Positions 1 to 8,898 are shown, counted from the first letter of the stretch. The stretch is DNA of 36,740 nucleotides from Desulfuromonadaceae bacterium UBA2294 (GCA_002345625.1 DDWE01000156.1:1-36740); one strand, 5' to 3'. Made by a program: numbers and translations. Notes: a model not told the origin generated them from the sequence alone.

Positions 1-1099
1 CCCCCCAACCGTAGCGAACCGCCATTTCATCGGCGTGGTCACGGCTGAATTCGAGGTCGTAACTGAAACTGCGCAGGCAGCGTTCCAGTTCATCGGCCGG
101 CACCGGTGCGCTGCGCATATCACCGAGAATAGCGAGGACTTCGCGCAGGGCGGCTATGAGGTTATCGGGATGGAGGGAGAGGTCGACGCTCATACAGCCG
201 GTCTCGCCGAGCAGGTTGAGTCCGGCTTCGACATGGTAGGTCAGGCCGAGCTCCTCACGCAGGCGCAGCATCAGCCGCGAAGTGCCACCCCAGGAGAGCA
301 GGCGGCGCCAGATGCGCAGGGCGAAAGCATCGGGGTCCTGACGACCGGGGATACGCAGGGCGAGCTGGACATTGACCTGGGAACTGGAATCGGCGACCCA
401 GACCGACTGCACGCCACCTGCGTTGACCAGGGGGAGCGCCGGTGGCGGTGGCAGTGGCATAATCCCCTGCCAGTCGGCAAAAGCGGACTCCACCGCCTGC
501 CGGGCAACGTCGGGATCGAAACAGCCGGCAAAGACGATGACGGTATTGGCCGGCGTGTAGTGCTGCCGGTGCCAGGATGCCAGCGCTTGCGTATCGATAC
601 TGCGCAACGATTCGGCGGTGCCGATGGTCGGCTGGCTCAAGGCGTGCTCCGGCCAGAGCAGACGGCCGGTGAGCACATCGGTGTTGATCATCACCCCCTT
701 CTCGTTGAGGTCTTCCAGCGCCTCTTCGAGAATAATCCGGCGTTCGGTTTCAATCCCGCTGAACAACGGCCGCAGCAGCAAGGAGGCAAACAGGGCGGTA
801 CCGGCCACAACGTGATCGGGATGGAAACGACTATAGTAGCAGGTGGTCTCGGCGTCGGTCGAAGCATTGGCGCTGCCACCGAGCATTTCGAAGGCGCGTT
901 CCATGGTCAGGGAATCGGGGTAGTCACGGCTGCCGCGAAACAACATGTGCTCAAGAAAGTGAGAAATCCCGGCCAATGCCTCCGGCTCATGGCGACTGCC
1001 GACGCCAACGTAGCAGGCGACTTCACAAACATGCAGGTGCGGCTGTGGAATACAGACCAGACGCAGTCCGTTGTCGAGACAAAAACGGGTGGCGACCAT
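1..1099 (-). CDS. M16 family zinc peptidase (insulinase/processing-peptidase type), 3' end outside window
   Basis: Minus-strand frame open from an ATG at 1099 to the window edge, giving 366 residues without a stop, so the C-terminus is missing. The N-terminus reads as an M16 peptidase: about residue 40-50 carries H-F-L-E-H, the inverted HxxEH zinc motif in which the glutamate is the catalytic base. The downstream ETERRIILEE stretch supplies the expected distal glutamate region. A second M16 domain start is visible further on (GRQDPDAFALRIWRRLLSWGGTSRLMLRLRE, a non-catalytic inactive-domain pattern). M16 proteins of about 420 residues are usual, so only some 50-60 residues are lost. A purine-rich GACAGGAC lies upstream of the start. 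No signal peptide is evident, so a cytoplasmic role in peptide or protein processing is likely; the substrate is unknown. The reverse frame is also long but is a shadow. Confidence 0.88.
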   Translation of the reverse strand, partial: MVATRFCLDNGLRLVCIPQPHLHVCEVACYVGVGSRHEPEALAGISHFLEHMLFRGSRDYPDSLTMERAFEMLGGSANASTDAETTCYYSRFHPDHVVAGTALFASLLLRPLFSGIETERRIILEEALEDLNEKGVMINTDVLTGRLLWPEHALSQPTIGTAESLRSIDTQALASWHRQHYTPANTVIVFAGCFDPDVARQAVESAFADWQGIMPLPPPPALPLVNAGGVQSVWVADSSSQVNVQLALRIPGRQDPDAFALRIWRRLLSWGGTSRLMLRLREELGLTYHVEAGLNLLGETGCMSVDLSLHPDNLIAALREVLAILGDMRSAPVPADELERCLRSFSYDLEFSRDHADEMAVRYGWG

Positions 1100-1249
1100 T
1101 ACGGGGAGGTGTCCTGTCAGCGAAAGCAGAAAAAAGCGGGCAATGCAGCCCGATACTGCAGATGAGGCTAACATGTTTTCCGCCGGGGGGGAACCGTAGA
1201 TTAGCGCATGACGGCGCTAGCGGAGACTGCGGAGAGACGGAAAAAGGGA

Positions 1250-1678
1250 TCAGTTGATCACGTAACGGATCACCGACAGACTGCCGTTCGGCTCAAGGCG
1301 CAGGACCACGGTCTCGACAGCCGCAGCCTTGAAGGCGAATCGGGAACGGAAGCAGGCAACGACATAGGCGCCATCCGGATGCTGGAAGTAGCTGTTGCGC
1401 TCGGAGAGGATGCCCGGTTCACGCTGTTGCAGCGGACCGTAGGCCTCACGCACGACCGACAGGGTGTGCCACCAGTGGCTGCTCTCTTCGAGCCGGCGAC
1501 TGTAGGCATCGAGAAGATCCCAGGCGCCGGAGTAATCCCCGGCATCAAGCCGGTCGAGAAAATGCTGTGCCGCGACCAGTGGCGCCGGTTCGTCGGCAAA
1601 TGTTGATGGAGGCACGGCCCAACCCAACAGAAGCAGCAACAGCCAGCACAGTAAACCTGCCTTATATCTCTGACCCAT
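1250..1678 (-). CDS. small secreted DUF4019-like protein
   Basis: A 142-residue protein if started at the ATG at 1678, which has a GGGGGGTG ribosome site a few bases upstream; an in-frame upstream ATG at 1747 has no such site. The first ~28 residues form a classical signal peptide (K5-K7 region, a leucine-rich core and an A-D junction), so the protein is exported. The mature part has the pattern FLDRLDAGDYSGAWDLLD followed by W-W-x-T-L and a V-x-x-F-x-S-x-F strand, which resembles the DUF4019 family of small periplasmic proteins. The function of that family is unknown to me. It lies 150 bp upstream of the M16 peptidase in the same direction and may be co-transcribed. Family assignment is from memory of the pattern. 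Confidence 0.72.
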   Translation of the reverse strand: MGQRYKAGLLCWLLLLLLGWAVPPSTFADEPAPLVAAQHFLDRLDAGDYSGAWDLLDAYSRRLEESSHWWHTLSVVREAYGPLQQREPGILSERNSYFQHPDGAYVVACFRSRFAFKAAAVETVVLRLEPNGSLSVIRYVIN

Positions 1679-1795
1679 GAAACACCCCCCGGCAATCCTG
1701 ATAATCGCCCTGTCCACTCGCCTTATACTAACAACACTATCTGACATTTTTCTTACATTTTAGAGCTTTCTGACCAAATCAAACTTCAGAAATAC

Positions 1796-1823
1796 TTGCC
1801 GGACGCTTTGCATGTTGTAAGAT
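1796..1823 (+). promoter_or_regulatory. possible sigma-70 promoter for the binding-protein/kinase pair
   Basis: TTGCCG at 1796-1801 and TAAGAT at 1818-1823 are separated by 16 bp and lie 55 bp before the binding-protein start. The match is partial, so this is only a candidate. Confidence 0.35.
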
Positions 1824-1877
1824 TCACTTTATGTTCCGGTCCAGCGCTTCTTTAAATAAGCCCTACCCCAGCGAGAA

Positions 1878-3077
1878 ATGCCAATGCGCCCTCTAATCCT
1901 GCTCCTTCTGCTCATTGTCACCGCCCTGCCTGCCACCACCCGCGCCGCCCCAATTCAGGCACCGGTTATGATCGGATTCGATGCCGAGATCGGCCACAAG
2001 ACCAGTACCTCGGATGAAGCGATCCGCCTCGGCATCGAGCTGGCCATCAACGAGATCAATGCAGCCGGCGGTGTCCTTGGTGGCCGCCCGTTGCAGCTCC
2101 AGGTTCTCGACAACCGGTCGGTGCCGGCGCGCGGCATCGCCAACCTGAAGACCTTCGCCGCGATGAAGGATCTGGTCGCTGTCTTTTGCGGCAAGTTCAG
2201 CCCGGTGGTCATAGAAGCGCTGCCGGTTATTCACGAAAAGAAGATCATCCTCCTCGACCCCTGGGCGGCCGCCGACCGGATCACCAATCACAATTACCGA
2301 CCCGATTATGTCTTCCGCCTCTCCCTGCGCGACAGCTGGGCCCAACCGATGCTGCTGCGCACCCTGTCCGACCGGAAAATCCGCAATATCGGGCTGCTCC
2401 TGCCCAATACGGCCTGGGGACGCAGCAACCTTTACGGGGCCGAGAGTTATGCCGCAGCCCATCCCGAAATCCGTCTGGTGTCGCCCCAATGGTACAACTG
2501 GGGAGATCAAAGTCTGCTGCCGGCCTATAACGCGATCCTTGCCGCCGGAGCCGACGGACTGGTGCTGGTCGCCAACGAAGCCGAAGGGTCGCTGCTGATC
2601 CGGGAGATCGCCATGCTCCCCCCCCGCCAGCGCCTGCCCATCAGCGCCGCCTGGGGAATCACCGGCGGCGATTTTGCCACGCTCACCGGGACAGCACTGC
2701 AACAGGTCGATCTCGAAGTCGTGCAAACTTTCAGCTTTGCACGCAACGTCAACCCGATCCGGAACAGGCGCGTGATGGCGGCCCTGCAACAGAATCACGG
2801 TTATGACTCCCCGCGCAAGCTACTGTCACCGGTCGGCTTTGGTCAGGCCTATGACCTGACCCATCTCCTCGCGCTGGCTATCAATCAGGCCAAGAGCACC
2901 GATCGTGCGCAGATTCGCACGGCCCTGGAAAACCTGCCGGCCTGGGACGGGCTGGTCCGTCAATATAACCCGGCATTCACAGCCACTCGCCATGATGCCC
3001 TTGGTCCGGAGGACCTGTTCATGGCCAGATACGCGGCCGATGGGGCCCTGCTGCCGGTCGCGGGCAAGCAGCCGTAA
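1878..3077 (+). CDS. periplasmic ABC-type substrate-binding protein (Leu/Ile/Val-binding-like, Peripla_BP_6)
   Basis: A 399-residue exported protein. Residues 1-24 are a signal peptide ending in T-R-A-A-P. The mature part has hallmarks of branched-chain amino-acid binding proteins: an early GFDAEIGHKTS strand, the motif LGIELAINEINAAGGVLGGRPLQL, the F-C-G-K-F-S hinge segment, and a late AWDGLVRQYNP segment. Family members normally work with LivHMGF permease and ATPase genes, but none is near. Instead a hybrid histidine kinase starts 22 bp after the stop. This context suggests that the protein presents a ligand to the kinase rather than feeding a transporter, which is an inference by analogy with TorT/TorS and LuxP/LuxQ. 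The ligand cannot be read from the sequence. An alternative ATG lies at 1884. Confidence 0.88.
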   Translation: MPMRPLILLLLLIVTALPATTRAAPIQAPVMIGFDAEIGHKTSTSDEAIRLGIELAINEINAAGGVLGGRPLQLQVLDNRSVPARGIANLKTFAAMKDLVAVFCGKFSPVVIEALPVIHEKKIILLDPWAAADRITNHNYRPDYVFRLSLRDSWAQPMLLRTLSDRKIRNIGLLLPNTAWGRSNLYGAESYAAAHPEIRLVSPQWYNWGDQSLLPAYNAILAAGADGLVLVANEAEGSLLIREIAMLPPRQRLPISAAWGITGGDFATLTGTALQQVDLEVVQTFSFARNVNPIRNRRVMAALQQNHGYDSPRKLLSPVGFGQAYDLTHLLALAINQAKSTDRAQIRTALENLPAWDGLVRQYNPAFTATRHDALGPEDLFMARYAADGALLPVAGKQP

Positions 3078-3099
3078 CCGACGTACAAGGAATACCCCC

Positions 3100-5352
3100 A
3101 TGGCGAAAATCGCCTTTGCATCACCCCTGCGCAACTGGCTTGGGCGCAGCATCTACAACCGGATACTGGCCTTCACTCTCAGCCTGGCCATCGGCATGAC
3201 GCTGCTGGTCGGACTGATCGCCTTTATCGCCTCCACAGCCCTGTTGCACGAAAACCTGCGATCAACAAGCCAGGTCAGGGCGCAACTGGTTCAGGAGCGC
3301 CTGCAACTGACCCTGACCGGTGCGTACAAATACCTGCAAAATCTGTCGGAATCACCCCTGGTGGTCACCGCCCTGACTGACTCGGCCGGACGTGACATCT
3401 ACCTGAAACCCTTTCTACAGCAGATTCGCTTCCCGCTGATTGACGAATCCTTTGCTCTTTTTCTAACCGATTTTCAGGGGGAGGTTCTTGCCGCGCGCGG
3501 CACTGGCCAGCCGGCCTTCAAGGGAGCAGTCTGGATCGATACGGTGATCAACCGTGATGAAGGCTTCTGGGAGATCAGTGACCAAAATCACCTGCTCATC
3601 GCGCTACCGGTCCTCTACCCGGCGACCGGACTGCCGGAAGGAGCACTGGTTCTCGATATCGACCTCACTCAGCTCCTTACCCGGCGCCTTGATCTACCTG
3701 CGAATCGCCACCCGATCATCTCTCTGGAATCGGGGCACATCCCCGAAACGATCATTGTCGATGAAGAGGATATGCGAAGCCGCATTATTGTTGCTCTGGA
3801 TCAAAAGGATCCTGCCACCCATCAGCGCCACCTGCATCTGAACTGGGATCGCGACACCGCCGCCATCAACAGTACCTTGCTCTGGCTGACCTCAGGCAGC
3901 GCTTTGGTGCTTCTCATAGCCATTCTGGTCACGTTCTTTTTCTCCCGGATCATGAGCCGACGCTTGTCACAGCCTCTGGCACAACTCGACGCCGTGGCGC
4001 AGAAAGTTGCTGCCAGCGGGTTCCACGACGTGATGCTGCCGGTCGGCAGCGCGGATGAAATCGGTCGACTGGCGCAATCCTTTAACTGCATGATCAAACA
4101 GTTGCGCACCGCCCACCTGGGACTGGAGGAGAAGGTCGAGCAGCGAACGCTGGCCCTGCAGGCCACGGAGACAGAACTGCGCATCGCCAAGGAGCGGGCC
4201 GAGGGGGCCAGCAAGGCCAAGAGCGACTTCCTGGCGGTGATGAGTCATGAAATTCGCACGCCGATCAACGCCATCCTCGGGCTGTCAGAGCTTCTGGAAC
4301 GGCAACAGCTTGACAGTGAGTGCCGGGCCATGGTCGAGAGCATCCGCTTCTCCGGCGAAGGGTTGCTTGGCGTTGTGAACGACATTCTCAACTTTTCCAA
4401 ACTCGACGTCGCCCCGGCGGAACTGGAGATGACCCGCTTCGACCTGAGGCATCTGTTCGAGAGCGCCGCCTTTCTATTTACCCGCTCTGCCAAGCGCAAA
4501 GGGCTGGAACTTCTTTGCCAGATCGATCCGCAAATCCCTGACCAGGTCATCGGCGATCCGACCCGGCTGCGGCAGATCGTCTTCAACCTGCTCTCCAATG
4601 CCATCAAGTTTACCGATCAGGGACGAATCGAATTCGGCATCGAAAAGCTGTTTTCTGAAGAAAATAATGTGACCCTGCTGATCCGGATACACGACACCGG
4701 CATCGGCATGACTGCCGCTGAACTCGACCGGATTTTCGAGCCGTTTGTCCAGGCTGACAGCTCTATCACCCGCCGTTTCGGTGGCACCGGCCTCGGCCTG
4801 AGTATCACTCAACACCTGGTCGAACAGATGGATGGACAACTGACGGCTGAAAGCACCCCTGGTACGGGGAGCTGTTTCAGCGCCTGTATCCGCCTGCGGA
4901 AAGCAGCCCCGGCAGAATCACAGGAAGCAATCGTCGCCACCGGAACGTCTCCCGTGCGCGACTGTGAGATCCTTCTGGTCGAGGACAACGCCATCAATCG
5001 TGTGGTTGCCGAGGGCTTGCTCAAGACCCTTAATTGTCGGGTCACCACGGCCCTCAACGGCCTCGAAGCGTTGAACCAGTTCAAAAAGCAGACCTTCGAC
5101 CTGGTCCTGCTCGACTGTCTGATGCCAGTCATGGATGGTTTTACCGCCTGCCGTGAAATGCGCCTATACGAACAGCAGTCCGGCACACAACGGCACACGC
5201 CGATTGTCGCCCTGACCGCCTTGGCCATGCTCGGCGACCGCGAACGCTGCCTGGCCGCCGGTATGGATGATTACATCTCCAAGCCGGTTGGATTGGCCCG
5301 GCTGCGCCATATTATCGACGTCTGGGGCAGACCCACGGCAGCGGCCCCTTAG
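3100..5352 (+). CDS. hybrid sensor histidine kinase with C-terminal receiver
   Basis: A 750-residue membrane kinase. The chosen ATG at 3100 follows AAGGAA by 8 bases; the open frame extends further upstream but would overlap the preceding gene. Layout: transmembrane helix about 20-49, periplasmic sensor region about 50-260 (double-Cache-like in length, not proven), second helix about 260-285, HAMP about 286-340, a short coiled segment, HisKA with H383 in SHEIRTP, ATPase domain with N500 in the N box and DTGIGM/GGTGLGLSI glycine boxes, and a receiver with phospho-acceptor D672 in LLDCLMPVMDG and SKP lysine near the end. There is no Hpt or output domain, so the phosphate must go to a partner elsewhere. 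It is translationally close to the binding protein and is followed by a terminator. Confidence 0.95.
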   Translation: MAKIAFASPLRNWLGRSIYNRILAFTLSLAIGMTLLVGLIAFIASTALLHENLRSTSQVRAQLVQERLQLTLTGAYKYLQNLSESPLVVTALTDSAGRDIYLKPFLQQIRFPLIDESFALFLTDFQGEVLAARGTGQPAFKGAVWIDTVINRDEGFWEISDQNHLLIALPVLYPATGLPEGALVLDIDLTQLLTRRLDLPANRHPIISLESGHIPETIIVDEEDMRSRIIVALDQKDPATHQRHLHLNWDRDTAAINSTLLWLTSGSALVLLIAILVTFFFSRIMSRRLSQPLAQLDAVAQKVAASGFHDVMLPVGSADEIGRLAQSFNCMIKQLRTAHLGLEEKVEQRTLALQATETELRIAKERAEGASKAKSDFLAVMSHEIRTPINAILGLSELLERQQLDSECRAMVESIRFSGEGLLGVVNDILNFSKLDVAPAELEMTRFDLRHLFESAAFLFTRSAKRKGLELLCQIDPQIPDQVIGDPTRLRQIVFNLLSNAIKFTDQGRIEFGIEKLFSEENNVTLLIRIHDTGIGMTAAELDRIFEPFVQADSSITRRFGGTGLGLSITQHLVEQMDGQLTAESTPGTGSCFSACIRLRKAAPAESQEAIVATGTSPVRDCEILLVEDNAINRVVAEGLLKTLNCRVTTALNGLEALNQFKKQTFDLVLLDCLMPVMDGFTACREMRLYEQQSGTQRHTPIVALTALAMLGDRERCLAAGMDDYISKPVGLARLRHIIDVWGRPTAAAP

Positions 5353-5390
5353 CGCGTCAGCGCTCTCACCCTGCCATCATTTGCACAAAA

Positions 5391-5425
5391 CCGCCGCCGG
5401 GCATCAAGTGCCCGGCGGCGGTTTT
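5391..5425. terminator. strong bidirectional intrinsic terminator
   Basis: A perfect 13-bp GC-rich stem (5391-5403 with 5409-5421) with a 5-nt loop is followed by TTTT on the plus strand and preceded by AAAA, so it can serve both strands. It sits between the convergent hybrid kinase and glutamine amidotransferase genes. Confidence 0.9.
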
Positions 5426-5465
5426 GTCTGAATCCTTTGTGTACAGCGCTGTTATCGGGATCGGT

Positions 5466-6152
5466 TCAGAACAGCTGTTGCAGAAGTTGCGTAAGGACCG
5501 CATGGCACCGCGCATAACGACCGTCGTCCACCAGAATTTGCGTCGCAGACTGAACGCAGCGCGAACCGTCCAGATCGGACTGAGCCGCCCTGATCAGGCC
5601 CTGAGCAGCGGCAGGGGTCATCTCCAGGTGAAACTGCAAACCGACAATCTGATCGCCGCGCACAAACCCCTGCTCGACACAGGCCGCGCTTGATGCCAGG
5701 CGGATACAGCCATCCGGCAGGGCGAAGGTGTCGCCATGCCAGTGAAACACCTCAAGCTCTTCCGGCAACAACGCACCGAAGGGAGTTGCCGCCGCTTCCG
5801 GCGTGCGTTCAATCGGGAACCAGCCGATTTCACGCCAGCGGTTACGCGTCACCGCCGCACCGAGGGCAACGGCGATCAGTTGCGCGCCAAGGCAGATGCC
5901 GAGCAGCTGTTTGCCGGCGGCGATCGCCGCCTTGAGCAGTTCCTGTTCCGGTTCGAGCCACGGGTAGAGATAGACCTCATCGACCCCCATCGGCCCGCCC
6001 ATGACCACCAGCCCATCAAACGCAGCAAGCTCCGGCAGGGGCTGACCAAGGTCGAGCCGTACCGTTGCCAGCTGATGACCGGCCGCACGCAACAGCGGCT
6101 CAATGGCACCGGGCCCCTCAAAAGCGACATGCTGCAGGATGACGATACGCAC
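5466..6152 (-). CDS. class I glutamine amidotransferase (GMP synthase-like domain protein)
   Basis: A 228-residue single-domain protein. The catalytic triad is visible: nucleophile C87 in the GICLGAQ elbow, H175 and E177 in LQFHLEMTP. The VVMGGPMGV segment near residue 50 forms the oxyanion-strand region. Stand-alone proteins of this type are often called GMP synthase-like amidotransferases; the synthetase partner and acceptor are unknown, and some relatives hydrolyse gamma-glutamyl compounds. It lies 13 bp after hemB, the last gene of the tetrapyrrole run, and ends 40 bp before the terminator, so it is probably co-transcribed. A role in heme metabolism is not shown by the sequence. Confidence 0.87.
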   Translation of the reverse strand: MRIVILQHVAFEGPGAIEPLLRAAGHQLATVRLDLGQPLPELAAFDGLVVMGGPMGVDEVYLYPWLEPEQELLKAAIAAGKQLLGICLGAQLIAVALGAAVTRNRWREIGWFPIERTPEAAATPFGALLPEELEVFHWHGDTFALPDGCIRLASSAACVEQGFVRGDQIVGLQFHLEMTPAAAQGLIRAAQSDLDGSRCVQSATQILVDDGRYARCHAVLTQLLQQLF

Positions 6153-6165
6153 GGTGATCGATGGT

Positions 6166-7140
6166 TCAGCGGCCGAGGAGTTTCGCTGCGTCCTTGGCGT
6201 GGTAGGTGATGATCAGATCGGCGCCGGCGCGTTTCATGCCGAGCAGGGTCTCCATCATCACCCGGTCGCCGTCGATCCAGCCCTTGGCGGCGGCGGCCTT
6301 GATCATGCTGTACTCGCCGGAGACGTTGTAGGCGACCAGCGGCAGATCGAAGCGCTCCTTGATGTCGCGCAGGATATCGAGGTAGGCCAGGGCCGGCTTG
6401 ACCATCAAAAAGTCGGCGCACTCCTGCACGTCGAGAGCCGCTTCCCGAAACGCCTCGAGGCGATTGGCCGGGTCCATCTGATAGGAACGGCGGTCGCCGA
6501 ACTGCGGCGTACTCTCGGCGGCATCGCGAAACGGGCCGTAGTAGGCGCTGGCGTACTTGACGGCGTAACTCATGATCGGGATGTGTGAATAGCCGTTGGC
6601 ATCGAGGATCTCGCGGATCGCCGCCACCCGGCCGTCCATCATGTCGGAGGGGGCGACGATGTCGGCGCCGGCGCGGGCGTGGGACAGCGCTTCGGCGGCG
6701 AGCAGCTGCAACGTCGCGTCGTTGTCGACGTCGCCATCCTTGATCACGCCGCAGTGGCCGTGGTCGGTGTACTCGCACATGCAGACGTCGGTGATTACCA
6801 TCAGCTCCGGCACGGCCTGCTTGATCGCGCGGATGGTCTCCTGGATGATGCCGGTCTCGCTGTAGGCGTCCTGACCGACGGCATCCTTGGTTTCGGGGAT
6901 ACCGAACAGGATCACCGCCGGGATACCGAGCGCGTGGACCTCTTTCGCCTCGGCGACGATGTGCTCGATCGACTGCTGATAGATCCCCGGCATCGACACG
7001 ATCTCCTTCTTGATGTTCTTGCCGAAGGCAGAGAACATCGGGTAGATCAGGTCATCGGTACGCAGGAAGGTTTCACGGACCATACGGCGCATGGTGTCGT
7101 TGCGGCGCAGGCGGCGGGCACGGTATTCGGGGAAGAACAT
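6166..7140 (-). CDS. hemB: delta-aminolevulinic acid dehydratase (porphobilinogen synthase)
   Basis: A 324-residue protein that condenses two 5-aminolevulinate molecules to porphobilinogen in the cytoplasm. The two Schiff-base lysines are seen at K195 (SYAVKYASAYYGPF) and K248 (MVKPALAYLDI). The cysteine cluster C120, C122 and C130 in DVCMCEYTDHGHCG is the zinc-binding active-site form. Length matches the family. The ATG at 7140 is chosen because GAGGTGA lies 5 bases upstream and family members begin with a short PxxRxRRLR motif; an in-frame codon at 7176 would add 12 unlikely residues. It is part of the heme operon but is separated from cobA-hemD by a repeat-filled 221-bp gap. Confidence 0.97.
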   Translation of the reverse strand: MFFPEYRARRLRRNDTMRRMVRETFLRTDDLIYPMFSAFGKNIKKEIVSMPGIYQQSIEHIVAEAKEVHALGIPAVILFGIPETKDAVGQDAYSETGIIQETIRAIKQAVPELMVITDVCMCEYTDHGHCGVIKDGDVDNDATLQLLAAEALSHARAGADIVAPSDMMDGRVAAIREILDANGYSHIPIMSYAVKYASAYYGPFRDAAESTPQFGDRRSYQMDPANRLEAFREAALDVQECADFLMVKPALAYLDILRDIKERFDLPLVAYNVSGEYSMIKAAAAKGWIDGDRVMMETLLGMKRAGADLIITYHAKDAAKLLGR

Positions 7141-7162
7141 TTTTTCACCTCGTGTGAAAAAG

Positions 7163-7350
7163 GTTTCGGGCAGCAAGCTGCAAGCAGCAGGTTTCAGGTT
7201 TCAGGTCGAAAAAGGTTTCAGGTTTCAGGTCTCAGGCAGCAAGTTGCGGGTTTCAGGGCTCAGATTTCAGGTTTCAGGATTTTGCTGATCCCTGATTCCT
7301 GACACCTGATTCCTTTTGTTGATTCCTGATTCCTTTCTGTTGATTCCTGA
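7163..7350. repeat. degenerate 7-nt-period repeat tract between cobA-hemD and hemB
   Basis: Two kinds of 7-nt unit occur. GGTTTCA units repeat imperfectly from about 7163 to 7280, with GCAGCAAGCTGC-type inserts. TGATTCC units repeat from about 7287 to 7350. The tract fills almost the whole 221-bp gap inside an otherwise tightly packed operon. It is not coding in a convincing frame and has no spacers of CRISPR size. Confidence 0.8.
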
Positions 7351-7361
7351 TTTCTTTCTTC

Positions 7362-8882
7362 TTACGCCTGTTTTTTTGCAAAGAATGCCACGATCGCTTC
7401 AACCATCGCGTCGAGGGTCGATTCGTTCGGCTCGATCACGACATTCAGTCCGAGCTCACGGGCCGTCGCGCTGGTCAGCGGGCCGATGGAGGCGGCCGGG
7501 ATGGCCGTCGCCAGCGACAGATCGTCAGCCCGCAACAGATCGATAAAATTGCGCACCGTCGAACTGGCGGTAAAGGTCAACAGGTCGACGTTCTGGTTCA
7601 CCAGCTCGTGCAGGGTGGTCGCGGCGCCGGCCGGCGGTGCGCTGCCATAGGCAACCGGTGCGATCACTTCGGCGCCGGCCTTGGACAGCTCGGCGATAAT
7701 CAGGTCTCGGGCCAGAGCGGCTTTCGGGTAAAGAATCCGTTTACCGGCTACCTGTCCGCGCAGCAATTCGACGACGCCTTCAGCCTGGTAGTCGTCCGGC
7801 ATCAGATCGGGCCGCAGGCCATACGCCTGCAGGGCTGCACCGGTCTTCGGGCCAACGGTCACCAGGCAGATGTCGGCCAGAGCACGGGCGTCCATGCCGC
7901 TGACGGCAAGGCGGCTGAAAAAGGCGTCGACAGCGTTGACCGAGGTCAGGATGAGATAATCGATGCGCTTCAGCTCGGCCAGAGCGGCGTCGAGCTCGGC
8001 ATAACTCTCCGGCGGGGCGATGGTAATGGTCGGGCAGAGCAGCGGTTCGGCCCCGAGCTCGCGCAGGCGGCCGGCAAACTCTTCGGCCTGATCGAGATTG
8101 CGGGTGATCAGAATGCGCTTGCCGAACAGCGGTCGATTGTCGAACCAGCACAGTTCATTCCGCAGGTTGACCACCTCGCCGACGATAATCACCGCCGGGG
8201 GTTTGAAGCCGTTTTGCGCCACTTTTTCGGCGATATCGGCCAGAGTTCCAACCAGGGTCTGTTGACTCGGCAGAGTCGCCCAGCGCACCAGGGCAACCGG
8301 AGTTTCTGCCGGACGGCCGTTCCGGACCAGTTCGGTGCTGATCCGGGCCAGGTTGGCGACCCCCATGTAAAACACCAGGGTGCCGCCCCCTTTGGCCAGG
8401 TGCGCCCAGTCGATATGATCAAGGTCACGGGTCGCATCGAGGTGACCGGTGACCATGCTCAGGCTGGTGGTGTAGTCGCGGTGAGTGAGGGGGATACCGG
8501 CGTAGGCAGCGGCTGCATGGCCGGCGGTGACGCCGGGGACGATCTCGAAGGGGATGTCATGCCGGCGCAGGACCTGCGCCTCTTCACCGCCGCGGCCGAA
8601 GATAAAGGGGTCGCCCCCTTTCAACCGCACCACCCGCTTGCCGACGAGAGCTTTTTCGACCAGCAGGGTGTTGATCTCCTCCTGAGGCCGGTGATGGTGG
8701 CCCCGCATCTTGCCGACATAGACGCGCTCGGCGTCAGCCGGCGCTTCGGCCAGCAGCAGCGGGTTCGCCAGGTAATCGTAGATCACCACCTCGGCCCGGC
8801 GCAGACAGTCGCGACCGCGAACCGTGAGCAGACCAGGGTCGCCTGGACCGGCGCCGACGAGATGGACAAAACCTGTGGCCAA
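7362..8882 (-). CDS. cobA-hemD: fused uroporphyrinogen-III C-methyltransferase / uroporphyrinogen-III synthase
   Basis: A bifunctional protein of about 506 residues. The N-terminal half is a SAM-dependent uroporphyrinogen-III methyltransferase: FVHLVGAGPGDPGLLTVRG at the start, VVRLKGGDPFIFGRGGEE, and PGVTAGHAAAAYAGIPLTHR. This half makes precorrin-2 for siroheme or cobalamin. The C-terminal half (from about residue 245, KRILITRNLDQAEEFAGRL) is a HemD uroporphyrinogen-III synthase domain. The fusion is common in Geobacter-type and clostridial genomes. The TTG at 8882 is preferred: it follows GGGAG by 5 bases, lies 16 bp after the hemC stop, and puts the GAGPGD loop at the normal distance. A GTG at 8933 overlapping hemC is the alternative and would add 17 residues. 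Confidence 0.95.
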   Translation of the reverse strand: MATGFVHLVGAGPGDPGLLTVRGRDCLRRAEVVIYDYLANPLLLAEAPADAERVYVGKMRGHHHRPQEEINTLLVEKALVGKRVVRLKGGDPFIFGRGGEEAQVLRRHDIPFEIVPGVTAGHAAAAYAGIPLTHRDYTTSLSMVTGHLDATRDLDHIDWAHLAKGGGTLVFYMGVANLARISTELVRNGRPAETPVALVRWATLPSQQTLVGTLADIAEKVAQNGFKPPAVIIVGEVVNLRNELCWFDNRPLFGKRILITRNLDQAEEFAGRLRELGAEPLLCPTITIAPPESYAELDAALAELKRIDYLILTSVNAVDAFFSRLAVSGMDARALADICLVTVGPKTGAALQAYGLRPDLMPDDYQAEGVVELLRGQVAGKRILYPKAALARDLIIAELSKAGAEVIAPVAYGSAPPAGAATTLHELVNQNVDLLTFTASSTVRNFIDLLRADDLSLATAIPAASIGPLTSATARELGLNVVIEPNESTLDAMVEAIVAFFAKKQA

Positions 8883-8898
8883 GGGAGCTCCCGACGTG

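Noticed and set aside
35..1165. Long plus-strand open frame opposite the M16 peptidase gene
   Set aside because: It is antisense to a clear HxxEH peptidase, has a composition typical of shadow frames in GC-rich DNA, and no ribosome site or family pattern.
7163..7350. Possible CRISPR array
   Set aside because: Units are 7 nt, imperfect and contiguous; there are no 25-40-nt repeats or unique spacers and no cas genes.
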